DNA from: Cytomitobacter sp965233535
Lineage (GTDB): Bacteria > Pseudomonadota > Alphaproteobacteria > CAJXXZ01 > 1604HC
Assembly: GCA_965233535.1 (NCBI GenBank)
Contig: OZ247489.1
Location: 1-64,000, forward strand
Reading direction: 5' to 3'
DNA length: 64,000 nt
Shown here: positions 54,483 through 62,465 of the stretch, in pieces
Position numbering within the stretch: the first letter of the stretch is position 1
Layout: each line of letters starts with the position of its first letter
Program-made: the position numbers and the translations under genes
The notes under the pieces: generated by a model
What the model was told of the DNA's origin: nothing
The model's input: only the letters and a program-made list of their open reading frames with translations
Database searches by the model: none

Positions 54483-55298
54483 ATGAGCACTGACGAACAA
54501 AGTAATTTATTAAAAGGCAAACGAGGAATCATAATGGGTATCGCCAATAATAGATCCATTGCTTCAGGTATTGCTGAGTCTTTTACAAAGCATGGAGCTG
54601 AAATTGGAGTTAGTTATCACCCAACATTAGAGAGCAGAGCATTATCAATTGCTGACGATTTGGGTGCAAAATTTGCTTATGCATGTGACGCTGACCATGA
54701 TGAAGAAATTAGTGGATTTTTCAAAAAAGTTGGAGAACACTGGGATAATGTAGACTTTTTGATACACTCTATTGCATTTGCTAACAGAGAAGATATGCAA
54801 GGAAAATACTCCAATGTTCATAAAGAGGGATTTGCAAAAGCATTAAATGTTTCATGTTATTCCTTTACTGCTGCTGCAAGAGAATGTGCACCATTAATGC
54901 GAAATGGTGGATCTATGGTTACACTTTCATACTACGGAGCTGAAAAGTACATTCCTAACTACAATGTTATGGGTGTAGCGAAAGCTGCGTTAGAAGCAAG
55001 TGTTATGTATTTAGCAAATGATTTTGGTATAGATAATATTAGAGTAAACTGCATATCAGCAGGTCCAATTAGAACTCTAGCTTCATCTGCAATCAAACAA
55101 TTTCCAGAGCTTTTACATTGGCACAGAACTCATTCCCCAATAAAATCAAACACAACATTAGAAGAAGTGGGTGGTACAGCAACTTACTTAGTAAGTGATT
55201 TATCTAAAGGAATGACTGGGGAAATCTTATACGTAGATAGTGGATATCATACAATTGGTGTTAGAAGCCCTGAAGCTGAAACAATTACAAAATCATAA
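54483..55298 (+). CDS. fabI: Enoyl-ACP reductase (NADH)
   Basis: Last step of each fatty-acid elongation cycle. The SDR-type nucleotide site is GKRGIIMGIANNRSIASGIA, and the catalytic Tyr-x6-Lys is in YIPNYNVMGVAKAALEASVM. SISAGPIRTLASSAI-like sequence (NCISAGPIRTLASSAI) and the end GEILYVDSGYHTIGV are conserved. 271 residues. A good ribosome site AAGGAG lies 8 nt before the ATG. Confidence 0.97.
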   Translation: MSTDEQSNLLKGKRGIIMGIANNRSIASGIAESFTKHGAEIGVSYHPTLESRALSIADDLGAKFAYACDADHDEEISGFFKKVGEHWDNVDFLIHSIAFANREDMQGKYSNVHKEGFAKALNVSCYSFTAAARECAPLMRNGGSMVTLSYYGAEKYIPNYNVMGVAKAALEASVMYLANDFGIDNIRVNCISAGPIRTLASSAIKQFPELLHWHRTHSPIKSNTTLEEVGGTATYLVSDLSKGMTGEILYVDSGYHTIGVRSPEAETITKS

Positions 55299-55309
55299 AT
55301 TATCTCATC

Positions 55310-55338
55310 TTGGGATAAAAAGAAAAAAGCTTTATAAT
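55310..55338 (+). promoter_or_regulatory. Promoter of sppA, leaderless type
   Basis: TTGGGA at 55310-55315, a 17-nt spacer, and a perfect TATAAT at 55333-55338. The ATG of sppA begins 6 nt later at 55345, where transcription would be expected to start. No ribosome site fits between. This is the clearest example of an arrangement seen at about 19 genes in the window. Confidence 0.7.
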
Positions 55339-55344
55339 CATTGA

Positions 55345-56763
55345 ATGAAATGTTTCAAAAAACTTATTTTTTCTATCCTTGCTATATTAGCTTGTCGTTT
55401 TTCTTATAATCTTTATAAAGCTCATTTTAATAACAATATAATTTTGACTTATGGAATGACTAATGAATATATGAATTCAAATTCTCTTGAAGAGCTTATT
55501 TTAGTTTTAAAACAAGCATCTAAGGATAAAAGAGTAAAAGGAATTGCAATTCATTATAGAAATGGTATTTTTTGCAATAGAAATATTGTTTTAAGTGATA
55601 TTGCTGAAATTAATCAACTTTTTGATTTATTCAGAAAAAATAATAAATTCGTTCATTTATATATGTCAGAATTAGATTTTAGCTCTCTTTATTTGGCAGC
55701 ACATGCTTCAAAAGTAACGTTAAATGACCAAGAAGAAAGTTATATTTCTGGATTACATTGGCATATTCCATTTATGCGAAATTTATTGAAATCCCAAGGT
55801 GAACATACAGAATTATTAATCACAGGTGAGTTTAAAACTCCAGAAAATGAAGTACGTAATCATATAAGCGATGAATATAAAGATGGAGCAACAGAGGTAC
55901 TTAAAGCTGAAGCACAAATAGTGATTGATGATGTTAAGCAAATTACTGGGATTAAAGATTTTGACTCATTAATGGGAATACATGAAAACACAACAATAGC
56001 AAAACTTGCACATTTTCAGACAGCAAATAATTACACTACATGGAAAAATGAATATAAAAACACATTATCTATTTTCCAGTATGCAAACACATATAGATTG
56101 AAAAGATCAAAAGAAAAAATTGTGATCCTTGATATTGCAGGACCAATTAGTGCAAATGCGACGTTTTGCCAAATGAATTTCTATAATAAATTAGATCAAA
56201 TTGCTAAAAGCAAACAAATTAAAGGTGTGATCGTCAGAATAGATAGTGGTGGTGGAGATGCATATCACTCTTATGAATTATATTCTGCATTAAAAAACTT
56301 AGCTAAACATAAATTATTAGTTGCTTCAATAAAAGGGGTTTCTGCATCTGGATCATACATGGCAGCAATAGCAGCGGGGAAAATCATTGCACCCAAATCA
56401 GCTATTGTAGGATCAATAGGAGTAATAGGTTCTCATACTTATATCACTAAACCTGGAGTAAACATTGAGAGCATTAATTCACATATGCCTGATATTAATT
56501 CTTCTGCACCATTAACTACATTGCAAAGAGAGCAAAGCATGTACCATATTAAACGTGCTATTCAGAAATTCAGAGCATTAGTAGCAAAAGAAAGAAATTT
56601 TAGCATAGAATATTCAAATCAAATTAGTTTGGGTCAAATATACACAGGAAAAGATGCTTTAAATCTAGGACTAATTGATGCAAATGGAACATTTTTAGAT
56701 GCATTAGATTATGTACAAAAGAAGCAAAAATTAAATGAGTATGAAGTGGTTTTTCTTAAATAA
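55345..56763 (+). CDS. sppA: Signal peptide peptidase SppA, long form
   Basis: Serine/lysine protease of family S49, membrane-anchored, which clears cleaved signal peptides. N-terminal segment FSILAILACRFSYNLYKAH is the anchor. The two-domain long form (472 aa) places the catalytic Lys in the first domain (LLITGEFKTPENEV) and the catalytic Ser in the second (KGVSASGSYMAAIAAGKII). VRIDSGGGDAYHSYELY and PKSAIVGSIGVIGSHTYI are conserved. Its presence fits an organism exporting many Sec substrates. Confidence 0.93.
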   Translation: MKCFKKLIFSILAILACRFSYNLYKAHFNNNIILTYGMTNEYMNSNSLEELILVLKQASKDKRVKGIAIHYRNGIFCNRNIVLSDIAEINQLFDLFRKNNKFVHLYMSELDFSSLYLAAHASKVTLNDQEESYISGLHWHIPFMRNLLKSQGEHTELLITGEFKTPENEVRNHISDEYKDGATEVLKAEAQIVIDDVKQITGIKDFDSLMGIHENTTIAKLAHFQTANNYTTWKNEYKNTLSIFQYANTYRLKRSKEKIVILDIAGPISANATFCQMNFYNKLDQIAKSKQIKGVIVRIDSGGGDAYHSYELYSALKNLAKHKLLVASIKGVSASGSYMAAIAAGKIIAPKSAIVGSIGVIGSHTYITKPGVNIESINSHMPDINSSAPLTTLQREQSMYHIKRAIQKFRALVAKERNFSIEYSNQISLGQIYTGKDALNLGLIDANGTFLDALDYVQKKQKLNEYEVVFLK

Positions 56764-56783
56764 ATTGAAAGATATATTACAAA

Positions 56784-57629
56784 ATGAGCATAATGAAAAA
56801 AATTGAAATATCACCTTACGATCCTAAGTGGGTTATACAATTCCAAATTGAATCTGAAAAGATAAAATTAGCTTTAAAAGACACTTTCACTTCTATTCAC
56901 CATGTAGGCTCTACATCTGTTCCAGGATTATCTACAAAACCAATCATTGATATTATAGCAGAAGTTAATCATTTGAATTTTGACCATATGAATTTGCTAA
57001 AACTACAGTATGAATATAGGGGTGGATTTAATTTACCTATGCGAAAATGTTTCACTTACAGATCTGTAAAATTGAATATTAATTTACATTGTTTTGAGCA
57101 AGATGACCCAGAAATAGAATTAAACCTTATGTTTAGAGATTATTTACAGCAAAATAAAATTGAAAAAGAAATGTATGAAAAACTCAAATATAATTTAATA
57201 AGTAATGAAACCCCTTATAAAACAGATGGATATATGTTTAAAAATTATACTTTAGGCAAACATGATTTTATACAGCAAATTCTAAAAAAATCAGGATTCA
57301 ATAAAATACGCTTTGTAATATGCTCACACTATACAGAGAGGGATGCAGTTAAAGCATATAGAGATCAATATTTCGAAATCAAGAATAAATCTAAAGATCC
57401 ATATGAATTGACTTTTAATCATGAAAATCACAAGCATTTTGTCTTATACGAAGGAACACAAATCATTGGATATGCTCATATTCAACTTTTGCTAAAACAA
57501 GCATGTATAAAAATGATTATAGTGGACAATCAACAAGCACATACTAAATTCATGCAACTAATTGAAAAATGGAGCACATATAATAATTATCAAATTTATT
57601 CACTCAAAAATCACATATCATCAACATAA
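56784..57629 (+). CDS. GrpB/UPF0157 protein fused to a GNAT-like domain
   Basis: Residues 4-165 match the GrpB nucleotidyltransferase-like family: ISPYDPKWVIQFQIESEKI, HHVGSTSVPGLSTKPIIDI, LNINLHCFEQDDPEIELNL. Residues 175-281 resemble an N-acetyltransferase, with HFVLYEGTQIIGYAHIQLL and a C-terminal LIEKWSTYNNYQIYSL. Such GrpB-GNAT fusions occur in intracellular bacteria. A TATATT box ends 5 nt before the ATG. The last eight or so codons (from about 57601) lie in the segment duplicated from 62345, so the original C-terminus may have been replaced. Confidence 0.82.
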   Translation: MSIMKKIEISPYDPKWVIQFQIESEKIKLALKDTFTSIHHVGSTSVPGLSTKPIIDIIAEVNHLNFDHMNLLKLQYEYRGGFNLPMRKCFTYRSVKLNINLHCFEQDDPEIELNLMFRDYLQQNKIEKEMYEKLKYNLISNETPYKTDGYMFKNYTLGKHDFIQQILKKSGFNKIRFVICSHYTERDAVKAYRDQYFEIKNKSKDPYELTFNHENHKHFVLYEGTQIIGYAHIQLLLKQACIKMIIVDNQQAHTKFMQLIEKWSTYNNYQIYSLKNHISST

Positions 57630-57721
57630 CACAAACAACATCTTTACTTATATATTTCATTACTTAACTTTAAATTCTACAAAGTATTTTACAATTTACT
57701 TGCTACATGATATTATTAATC

Positions 57722-59461
57722 ATGAAATTATTACATTATATTTTAACTTTCAGTCTTTTAATGACACAAACATGCATAAGCACAAGTGATCATATGCTTT
57801 CTAAAGAAGAAATGTTACAAAAAACTACTCATGAGTTTCAACGGCAAGCTTTGGATTCTGATGAAGTAATTAATCTGATTAAAAATGAAAAAATAACATT
57901 GGATCAATTCTTGCTAATTAAGAATAAATCTCAGGCAGGTGCTTTATGTTTTTCAGATACTATTCAGCTTATTGCAGATGAAACAATAACTTGGGATCAA
58001 TTCATTCAGATTGATAATGAAGGTCAGGCATGTGCTTTACGCAGGTCACATGCTACTCAACTTCTTCAAGATGAAAGAATAACATGGGATCAATTTTTGA
58101 AAATTAATAATTATTATCAAGCTAAAGCTTTAAGTTATGTAGAAACAGATGATATTAGGTATGAAGTAGTAACATGGGATCAATTATTGCAAATTACTAA
58201 TGAACATCAGGCTAATGCTTTAGGATTATGTGGCATACATATCATAGATGCTATTGCGGATAACGTAATCACATGGGATCAATTATTGCAAATTACTAAT
58301 GAACATCAGATCAGGGCTTTGCGAGAGTATAATGCAATTAATACTATTAAAGATAATGTAATAACATGGAATCAATTTCTGCAAGTTACTAATAACACTC
58401 AGGCCATGGTTTTAAATAATGAACAATTAATTAAACTTAGTAAAGATAATGTAATAACATGGGATCAATTAATGCAAGTTAATTATAGTCAACTCTGGCA
58501 TTTAAGGTACAATAAAACTATAAACATTATTAAGAATAAAGAAATCACATGGGATCAATTCTTGCAAATTACTCATGAAATGCAGGTAAATGCTTTGCAC
58601 AACAGAATGGTGACTCAACTTCTTCAAGACGGAACAATTACTTGGGGTCAATTTATTGGTATTGATGTATACCAATTAGCTGCTTTAAGCTACTCAAAAG
58701 CTTCGAACCTTATTAAAGAGGGAACAATAACTTGGGATCAATTTTGTACGCTTTACAATCAACATCAGGCCGATGCTTTAAATTCATGTACATACAACCT
58801 TCTTTCAACTGGAATAATCACTTGGGAAAAGTTTATTCAACTTGACAATGCAGATCAGGCTAATGCTTTGAAAAATTCAAATGCATATAAGCTACTTGCA
58901 TATAAAACAATAACTTGGGATCAATTCTTGCAAATTGACAATGAATATCAATACAATGCTTTGGGAAATACAAATGTGAATCAACTTATTCAAGACAAAT
59001 TAATCACATGGGATCAGTTCATTCAGATTAATCATTACTATCAGGTCGATGCTTTAAGTGATGAAACAGTGCTTAATGCTATCAAAACAGCAGTATTTAA
59101 TTTTAATGATTTACTTTGGATTAATAGTAAAAACGAAAGGGATATGCTAACAAATCCAGAAACTCTTGAGCTATTTATAAATGTAGATACAACATTACAA
59201 GAAATATGTCATATAGAAAATTGCTTCAAAAATAACAATATTTCAGATATAGAAGTAGGCAATGTCTCTGTAATAAAGCTATTTGCTACAATTCCAGATA
59301 ATAAAGTAAGTTCGATAAACAATATATATCAAGTTTATGCATTAAAAAAGATTCATGATTTTCACATGGACTCTTTTACAAATGGGTCAATCTCTTGGGA
59401 TGCTATCATTAATGTAAAATGTATAATGAGTTTTCAGTGGCTTTTTAACAATAATAATTAA
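57722..59461 (+). CDS. Secreted repeat protein with 13-14 ITWDQF-type repeats (family E, copy 1)
   Basis: 579 residues from ATG 57722. Signal MKLLHYILTFSLLMTQTCIS is followed by tandem repeats of about 31 residues with core I-T-W-D-Q-F-(L/I)-Q-I-x-N-x-x-Q-A-x-A-L, each ending in a helix like NLIKDG. I count 13 good repeats plus one decayed (FNFNDLLWINSKNE). The pattern suggests an alpha-helical solenoid for protein binding. The last 95 residues are a non-repeat domain almost identical to copy 2, ending SFQWLFNNNN. Promoter TTTACA-17-TATTAT with 5 nt to ATG. Family unknown to me. Confidence 0.75.
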   Translation: MKLLHYILTFSLLMTQTCISTSDHMLSKEEMLQKTTHEFQRQALDSDEVINLIKNEKITLDQFLLIKNKSQAGALCFSDTIQLIADETITWDQFIQIDNEGQACALRRSHATQLLQDERITWDQFLKINNYYQAKALSYVETDDIRYEVVTWDQLLQITNEHQANALGLCGIHIIDAIADNVITWDQLLQITNEHQIRALREYNAINTIKDNVITWNQFLQVTNNTQAMVLNNEQLIKLSKDNVITWDQLMQVNYSQLWHLRYNKTINIIKNKEITWDQFLQITHEMQVNALHNRMVTQLLQDGTITWGQFIGIDVYQLAALSYSKASNLIKEGTITWDQFCTLYNQHQADALNSCTYNLLSTGIITWEKFIQLDNADQANALKNSNAYKLLAYKTITWDQFLQIDNEYQYNALGNTNVNQLIQDKLITWDQFIQINHYYQVDALSDETVLNAIKTAVFNFNDLLWINSKNERDMLTNPETLELFINVDTTLQEICHIENCFKNNNISDIEVGNVSVIKLFATIPDNKVSSINNIYQVYALKKIHDFHMDSFTNGSISWDAIINVKCIMSFQWLFNNNN

Positions 59462-59588
59462 ATTGATTAATCTTCTTGTTTTGGATTGAAAAATTTCTTC
59501 ACTCTTTGTTACTTGTCTTATAAATTTTTAGTTTTTAAATTGTTAATATGAAAAAAAGAGATGACTTTTTCTAGTTTAGCCTTAAACT

Positions 59589-59775
59589 ATTAGTTAACAC
59601 GGAAGGAGAGGGATGACCTAATATTTATCAATATTTGGATTGCCCTCTCTAATTTAAATCTTTTATTTGCTGTTGAAATATAAGGAGAGGGATTGTAAAA
59701 ACTCTCTTCGTTCTTTTTTACTTGCCCTCTTTGATTAAATCTGGATTTTATTAGTTAACACGGAAGGAGAGGGAT
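59589..59775. repeat. Imperfect repeats carrying the tRNA-Ser 3' end
   Basis: The 26-base string beginning ATTAGTTAACACGG and ending GGAGAGGGAT occurs identically at 59589-59614 and 59750-59775, the second being the 3' end of tRNA-Ser. A partial copy AAGGAGAGGGATT lies at 59682. Each copy is followed by TTGCCCTCT (59640, 59722), so each can form a GAGAGGG/CCCTCTC stem. Possible remnants of recombination or integration at the tRNA end. Confidence 0.65.
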
Positions 59776-59848
59776 TCGAACCCTCGATACGGTGGAACCG
59801 TATACATGCTTTCCAGGCATGCGCCTTCAGCCGCTCGGCCACCCTTCC
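59761..59848 (-). tRNA. tRNA-Ser (anticodon GGA)
   Basis: Class II tRNA on the minus strand. Acceptor GGAAGGG pairs with TCCTTCC, the anticodon stem is CATGC/GCATG with loop CTGGAAA (anticodon GGA), the variable arm is TACGG...CCGTA, and the T arm contains GGTTCGAATCC. CCA is not encoded. Seven bases from tRNA-Pro. Confidence 0.96.
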
Positions 59849-59855
59849 TAACCAA

Positions 59856-59929
59856 TCGGGGCGAGAAGATTCGAACTTCCGACCCCCTGCTCCCAAAGCA
59901 GATGCGCTACCAGACTGCGCTACGCCCCG
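59856..59929 (-). tRNA. tRNA-Pro (anticodon UGG)
   Basis: On the minus strand acceptor CGGGGCG pairs with CGCCCCG, discriminator A. The anticodon loop TTTGGGA contains TGG, and the T arm has GTTCGAATC. CCA not encoded. Transcribed before tRNA-Ser, probably together. Confidence 0.95.
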
Positions 59930-60065
59930 TAAATGCAGAATATAACACTTTCCTTTAAAACACAACAAATCAACTTAAATTGCATTGCACTTTCACAAAT
60001 TTTTATCAAAACATGCACAACTTACATCTCATAATCTCAATATATATACCACTATTGATCACGTA

Positions 60066-60190
60066 ATTTTGACATTAGAAAAAGATTCATGATTTTCATA
60101 TGGGCTATCTTATAAACAAATCTATCACTTGGAATTATATAATTAATGTAAAATAATGCAGATATCTTTTAACTATTACTATTTATTACA
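60066..60190 (+). pseudogene. Remnant of the C-terminal end of a family E repeat protein
   Basis: The stretch AAAAGATTCATGATTTTCAT, later ATTAATGTAAAAT and a final run resembling the last codons match the end of the two family E genes (59350-59461 and 63548-63659). Point changes and stops are present. No gene remains. The rest of the 340-base gap from 59930 to 60271 shows nothing else. Confidence 0.65.
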
Positions 60191-60271
60191 ACACATACTA
60201 TATAACCCATATCTAATTAATTCAATTGATAATTTCATCGCTCTAATATAAAATTCTTTATTACATATATT

Positions 60272-61459
60272 TTGTTACCAGCTATTTGGCTTATTGTCTT
60301 AATTGTAGGATTACCACAATTATCTGAAACAGTTTACACTCCATCTTTACCTGATATTGCTTACACTTTAAAAGCTTCTGAAGCTATGGTTGAACTCACA
60401 CTTACTATGTACCTTTTTAGCTTTTCTATTGGAACATTATTTTGGGGCAAGTTATCTGATAAATTTGGCCGTAAACCATGCATGATTGCTGGCTTAATCA
60501 TTTTTATAGTTGGATGCATGTGCTGCTATCTTTCCACAACCATTACTATGCTAATGCTTAGTCGTTTTATTCAAGCGTTTGGTGGAAGCGTTGGAAGTGT
60601 ACTTGGGCAAGCAATTTGTCGAGATGCATTTCATGGGCCTAGCTTAGGAAAAGTATACTCATCTACAGGAAGCGCTCTAGCTCTCTTTCCTGCAATTGGA
60701 CCTGTTGTTGGTGGGATTATCGCAGAAAATTTTGGCTGGCCTAGCATTTTTTTGTTTTTGACCGTCTTCGCAATCATTTTAATCATATTAATATCATATA
60801 AATTACCAGAAACTCATCATAAAAATAATAGAAAACCTACATCGATAATTGAAATTGCAAAAAAATTAATAACTGATAAAAAAGTTATTGGATTTGGATT
60901 GATTGTTGCTGCTTGCAATGGAATAGCTTTTAGTTACTTTGCTGAAGGTTCATTTTATTTAATTAAAGGGTTAAATTTGACTCCTAGTAAATATGGAGTT
61001 AGCTTTATTGCAATTTCTATTGCTACCATGATGGGTGGAATGCTATCTAAAAAATTACATGCTCGTCATACAACCCAAACTATTTTAAGTTATGGAATTT
61101 GGATTATAATAACTTCTTCTATAATATTTAGCGGACTTGCTTTAATGAGTCACTTCATACATCAATTATCAAATCAAATTATGATATATATAACAATTAT
61201 TAGTCAAATGGTAAATATGTTTGGAATATGCATAGTGACTAGCAATGCATTAGCATTAGCGCTTTTAGATTATAAATGGTGCATCGGAACTGCATCTAGT
61301 TTATTTGGATTTTTTTATTACTGTATTATTTCATTATTCACATTGGGCATGAGCATACTACACAATGGAACATTACTTCCTATGCCTTTATACTTCTTAG
61401 GAATCGCAATTTTCATGATGGTTATCCAAAAAACAACTATAAGCAACTCTTCTAAGTAA
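60272..61459 (+). CDS. MFS transporter, Bcr/CflA drug-resistance type
   Basis: 395 residues with 12 hydrophobic segments. The first contains QLSETVYTPSLPDIAYTLKA, typical of Bcr/CflA (DHA1) exporters. The loop 2-3 motif is GKLSDKFGRKPCMIAG, and the segment 5 region has GSALALFPAIGPVVGGIIAE. It starts with a TTG at 60272 immediately before the first helix. No ATG is available upstream before an in-frame stop, so a non-ATG start is likely. Substrate unknown. Confidence 0.85.
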   Translation: MLPAIWLIVLIVGLPQLSETVYTPSLPDIAYTLKASEAMVELTLTMYLFSFSIGTLFWGKLSDKFGRKPCMIAGLIIFIVGCMCCYLSTTITMLMLSRFIQAFGGSVGSVLGQAICRDAFHGPSLGKVYSSTGSALALFPAIGPVVGGIIAENFGWPSIFLFLTVFAIILIILISYKLPETHHKNNRKPTSIIEIAKKLITDKKVIGFGLIVAACNGIAFSYFAEGSFYLIKGLNLTPSKYGVSFIAISIATMMGGMLSKKLHARHTTQTILSYGIWIIITSSIIFSGLALMSHFIHQLSNQIMIYITIISQMVNMFGICIVTSNALALALLDYKWCIGTASSLFGFFYYCIISLFTLGMSILHNGTLLPMPLYFLGIAIFMMVIQKTTISNSSK

Positions 61460-61545
61460 TATATTTGTTAAACACTATATAAGCAAAATATCAAATCTAC
61501 TCATTAGATTCATAGTTATATCCCTCATTAATGTTATAATTATCC

Positions 61546-61875
61546 ATGAGCAATTCTTATACTAAGGGACTTTTATATGAATTTTTTTCTATAATATTTT
61601 TGCTATTCAAAGGGCATAAAATTCTGTCATGGAGGTATAAAACGCCTGTTGGAGAAATAGATATCATTTCAAAATTCAAACAACACATTTTTATACATGA
61701 AGTAAAATATAGAGCCAATGTAGAAGATGCATATCATTTCACAAGTCCGAAATATTCTAAACGATTAGAAAGAACATATTACTGGTGGCTTAATAACAAT
61801 GCTAAATATTCAAACTATGAACCTAAATTCAAGTATATCTTTTGGCATAAAGTGTTTAGAATAAAATATATATGA
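61546..61875 (+). CDS. yraN: YraN family (UPF0102) nuclease-like protein
   Basis: 109 residues with the restriction-endonuclease-like core: LLYEFFSIIFLLFKGHKIL, then RYKTPVGEIDIISKF and FIHEVKYR (the E-x-K pair). Family members are linked to DNA processing, though the activity is not settled. A perfect TATAAT ends 5 nt before the ATG. The stop overlaps rnhA by 4 nt. Confidence 0.87.
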   Translation: MSNSYTKGLLYEFFSIIFLLFKGHKILSWRYKTPVGEIDIISKFKQHIFIHEVKYRANVEDAYHFTSPKYSKRLERTYYWWLNNNAKYSNYEPKFKYIFWHKVFRIKYI

Positions 61876-62330
61876 CATGGAATTTAATTACAGATGGATC
61901 TTGCCTTGGAAATCCTGGTAAAGGAGGTTGGGGATTTATATTAACAGATGGGAAAACTGAATACATTCAATCTGGAAATGACAAAAATACTACAAACAAT
62001 AGAATGGAGTTACTTGCTTTAATTAATGGTTTGAAAACTTTTGAAAAAGAAAATCTTCCAACTTCAACATTATTAGTTACCATGGATAGTCAATATATAC
62101 TGAAAGCTATTGATTCATGGCTTGCAAACTGGAAAAGAAATAATTGGAAAACAAGCACAAAGCAACCAGTTAAAAATCAAGATTTATGGGTAGATTTAGA
62201 TGTATATCTGCAAAAAATGGACTTGAAGTTTGAATGGATCAAAGGGCATAGTGGGCATATATTACATGATAGAGTTGATGTTATTGCAAGATGCGCTGCA
62301 ACTGAACATCACGGTTGTGTTTGCAAATAA
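61872..62330 (+). CDS. rnhA: Ribonuclease HI
   Basis: Cleaves RNA in RNA-DNA hybrids. The four catalytic acids are Asp in LITDGSCLGNPGKGGW, Glu in NNRMELLALINGL, Asp in VTMDSQYILKAID and Asp in LHDRVDVIARCAA, with the flexible-loop His in WIKGHSGH. Length 152. Start overlaps yraN (ATGA). Confidence 0.96.
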   Translation: MTWNLITDGSCLGNPGKGGWGFILTDGKTEYIQSGNDKNTTNNRMELLALINGLKTFEKENLPTSTLLVTMDSQYILKAIDSWLANWKRNNWKTSTKQPVKNQDLWVDLDVYLQKMDLKFEWIKGHSGHILHDRVDVIARCAATEHHGCVCK

Positions 62331-62465
62331 ACAAAAATTTATTAGCTCAAAAATCACATATATTAACATCATACAAAGATCACACCTTTACTTACACATT
62401 TCATTATTTAACTTTAAATTCTACAAAATATTTTGCATTTTATTTGCAATATGATATTATCAATC

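Noticed and set aside
57722..57800. Lipoprotein signal in family E (TQTC near residue 18)
   Set aside because: The residue before Cys is Thr and the lipobox pattern L-(A/S)-(G/A)-C is not met; an ordinary signal peptide is more likely.
57722..59461. Family E repeats as a CRISPR array or DNA-level satellite
   Set aside because: The periodicity is about 93 bases, in frame, with amino-acid-level conservation and synonymous variation, so it is a protein repeat.
59735..59968. Open frame across tRNA-Ser and tRNA-Pro on the minus strand
   Set aside because: It is only the translation of two tRNA genes and has no start signal.
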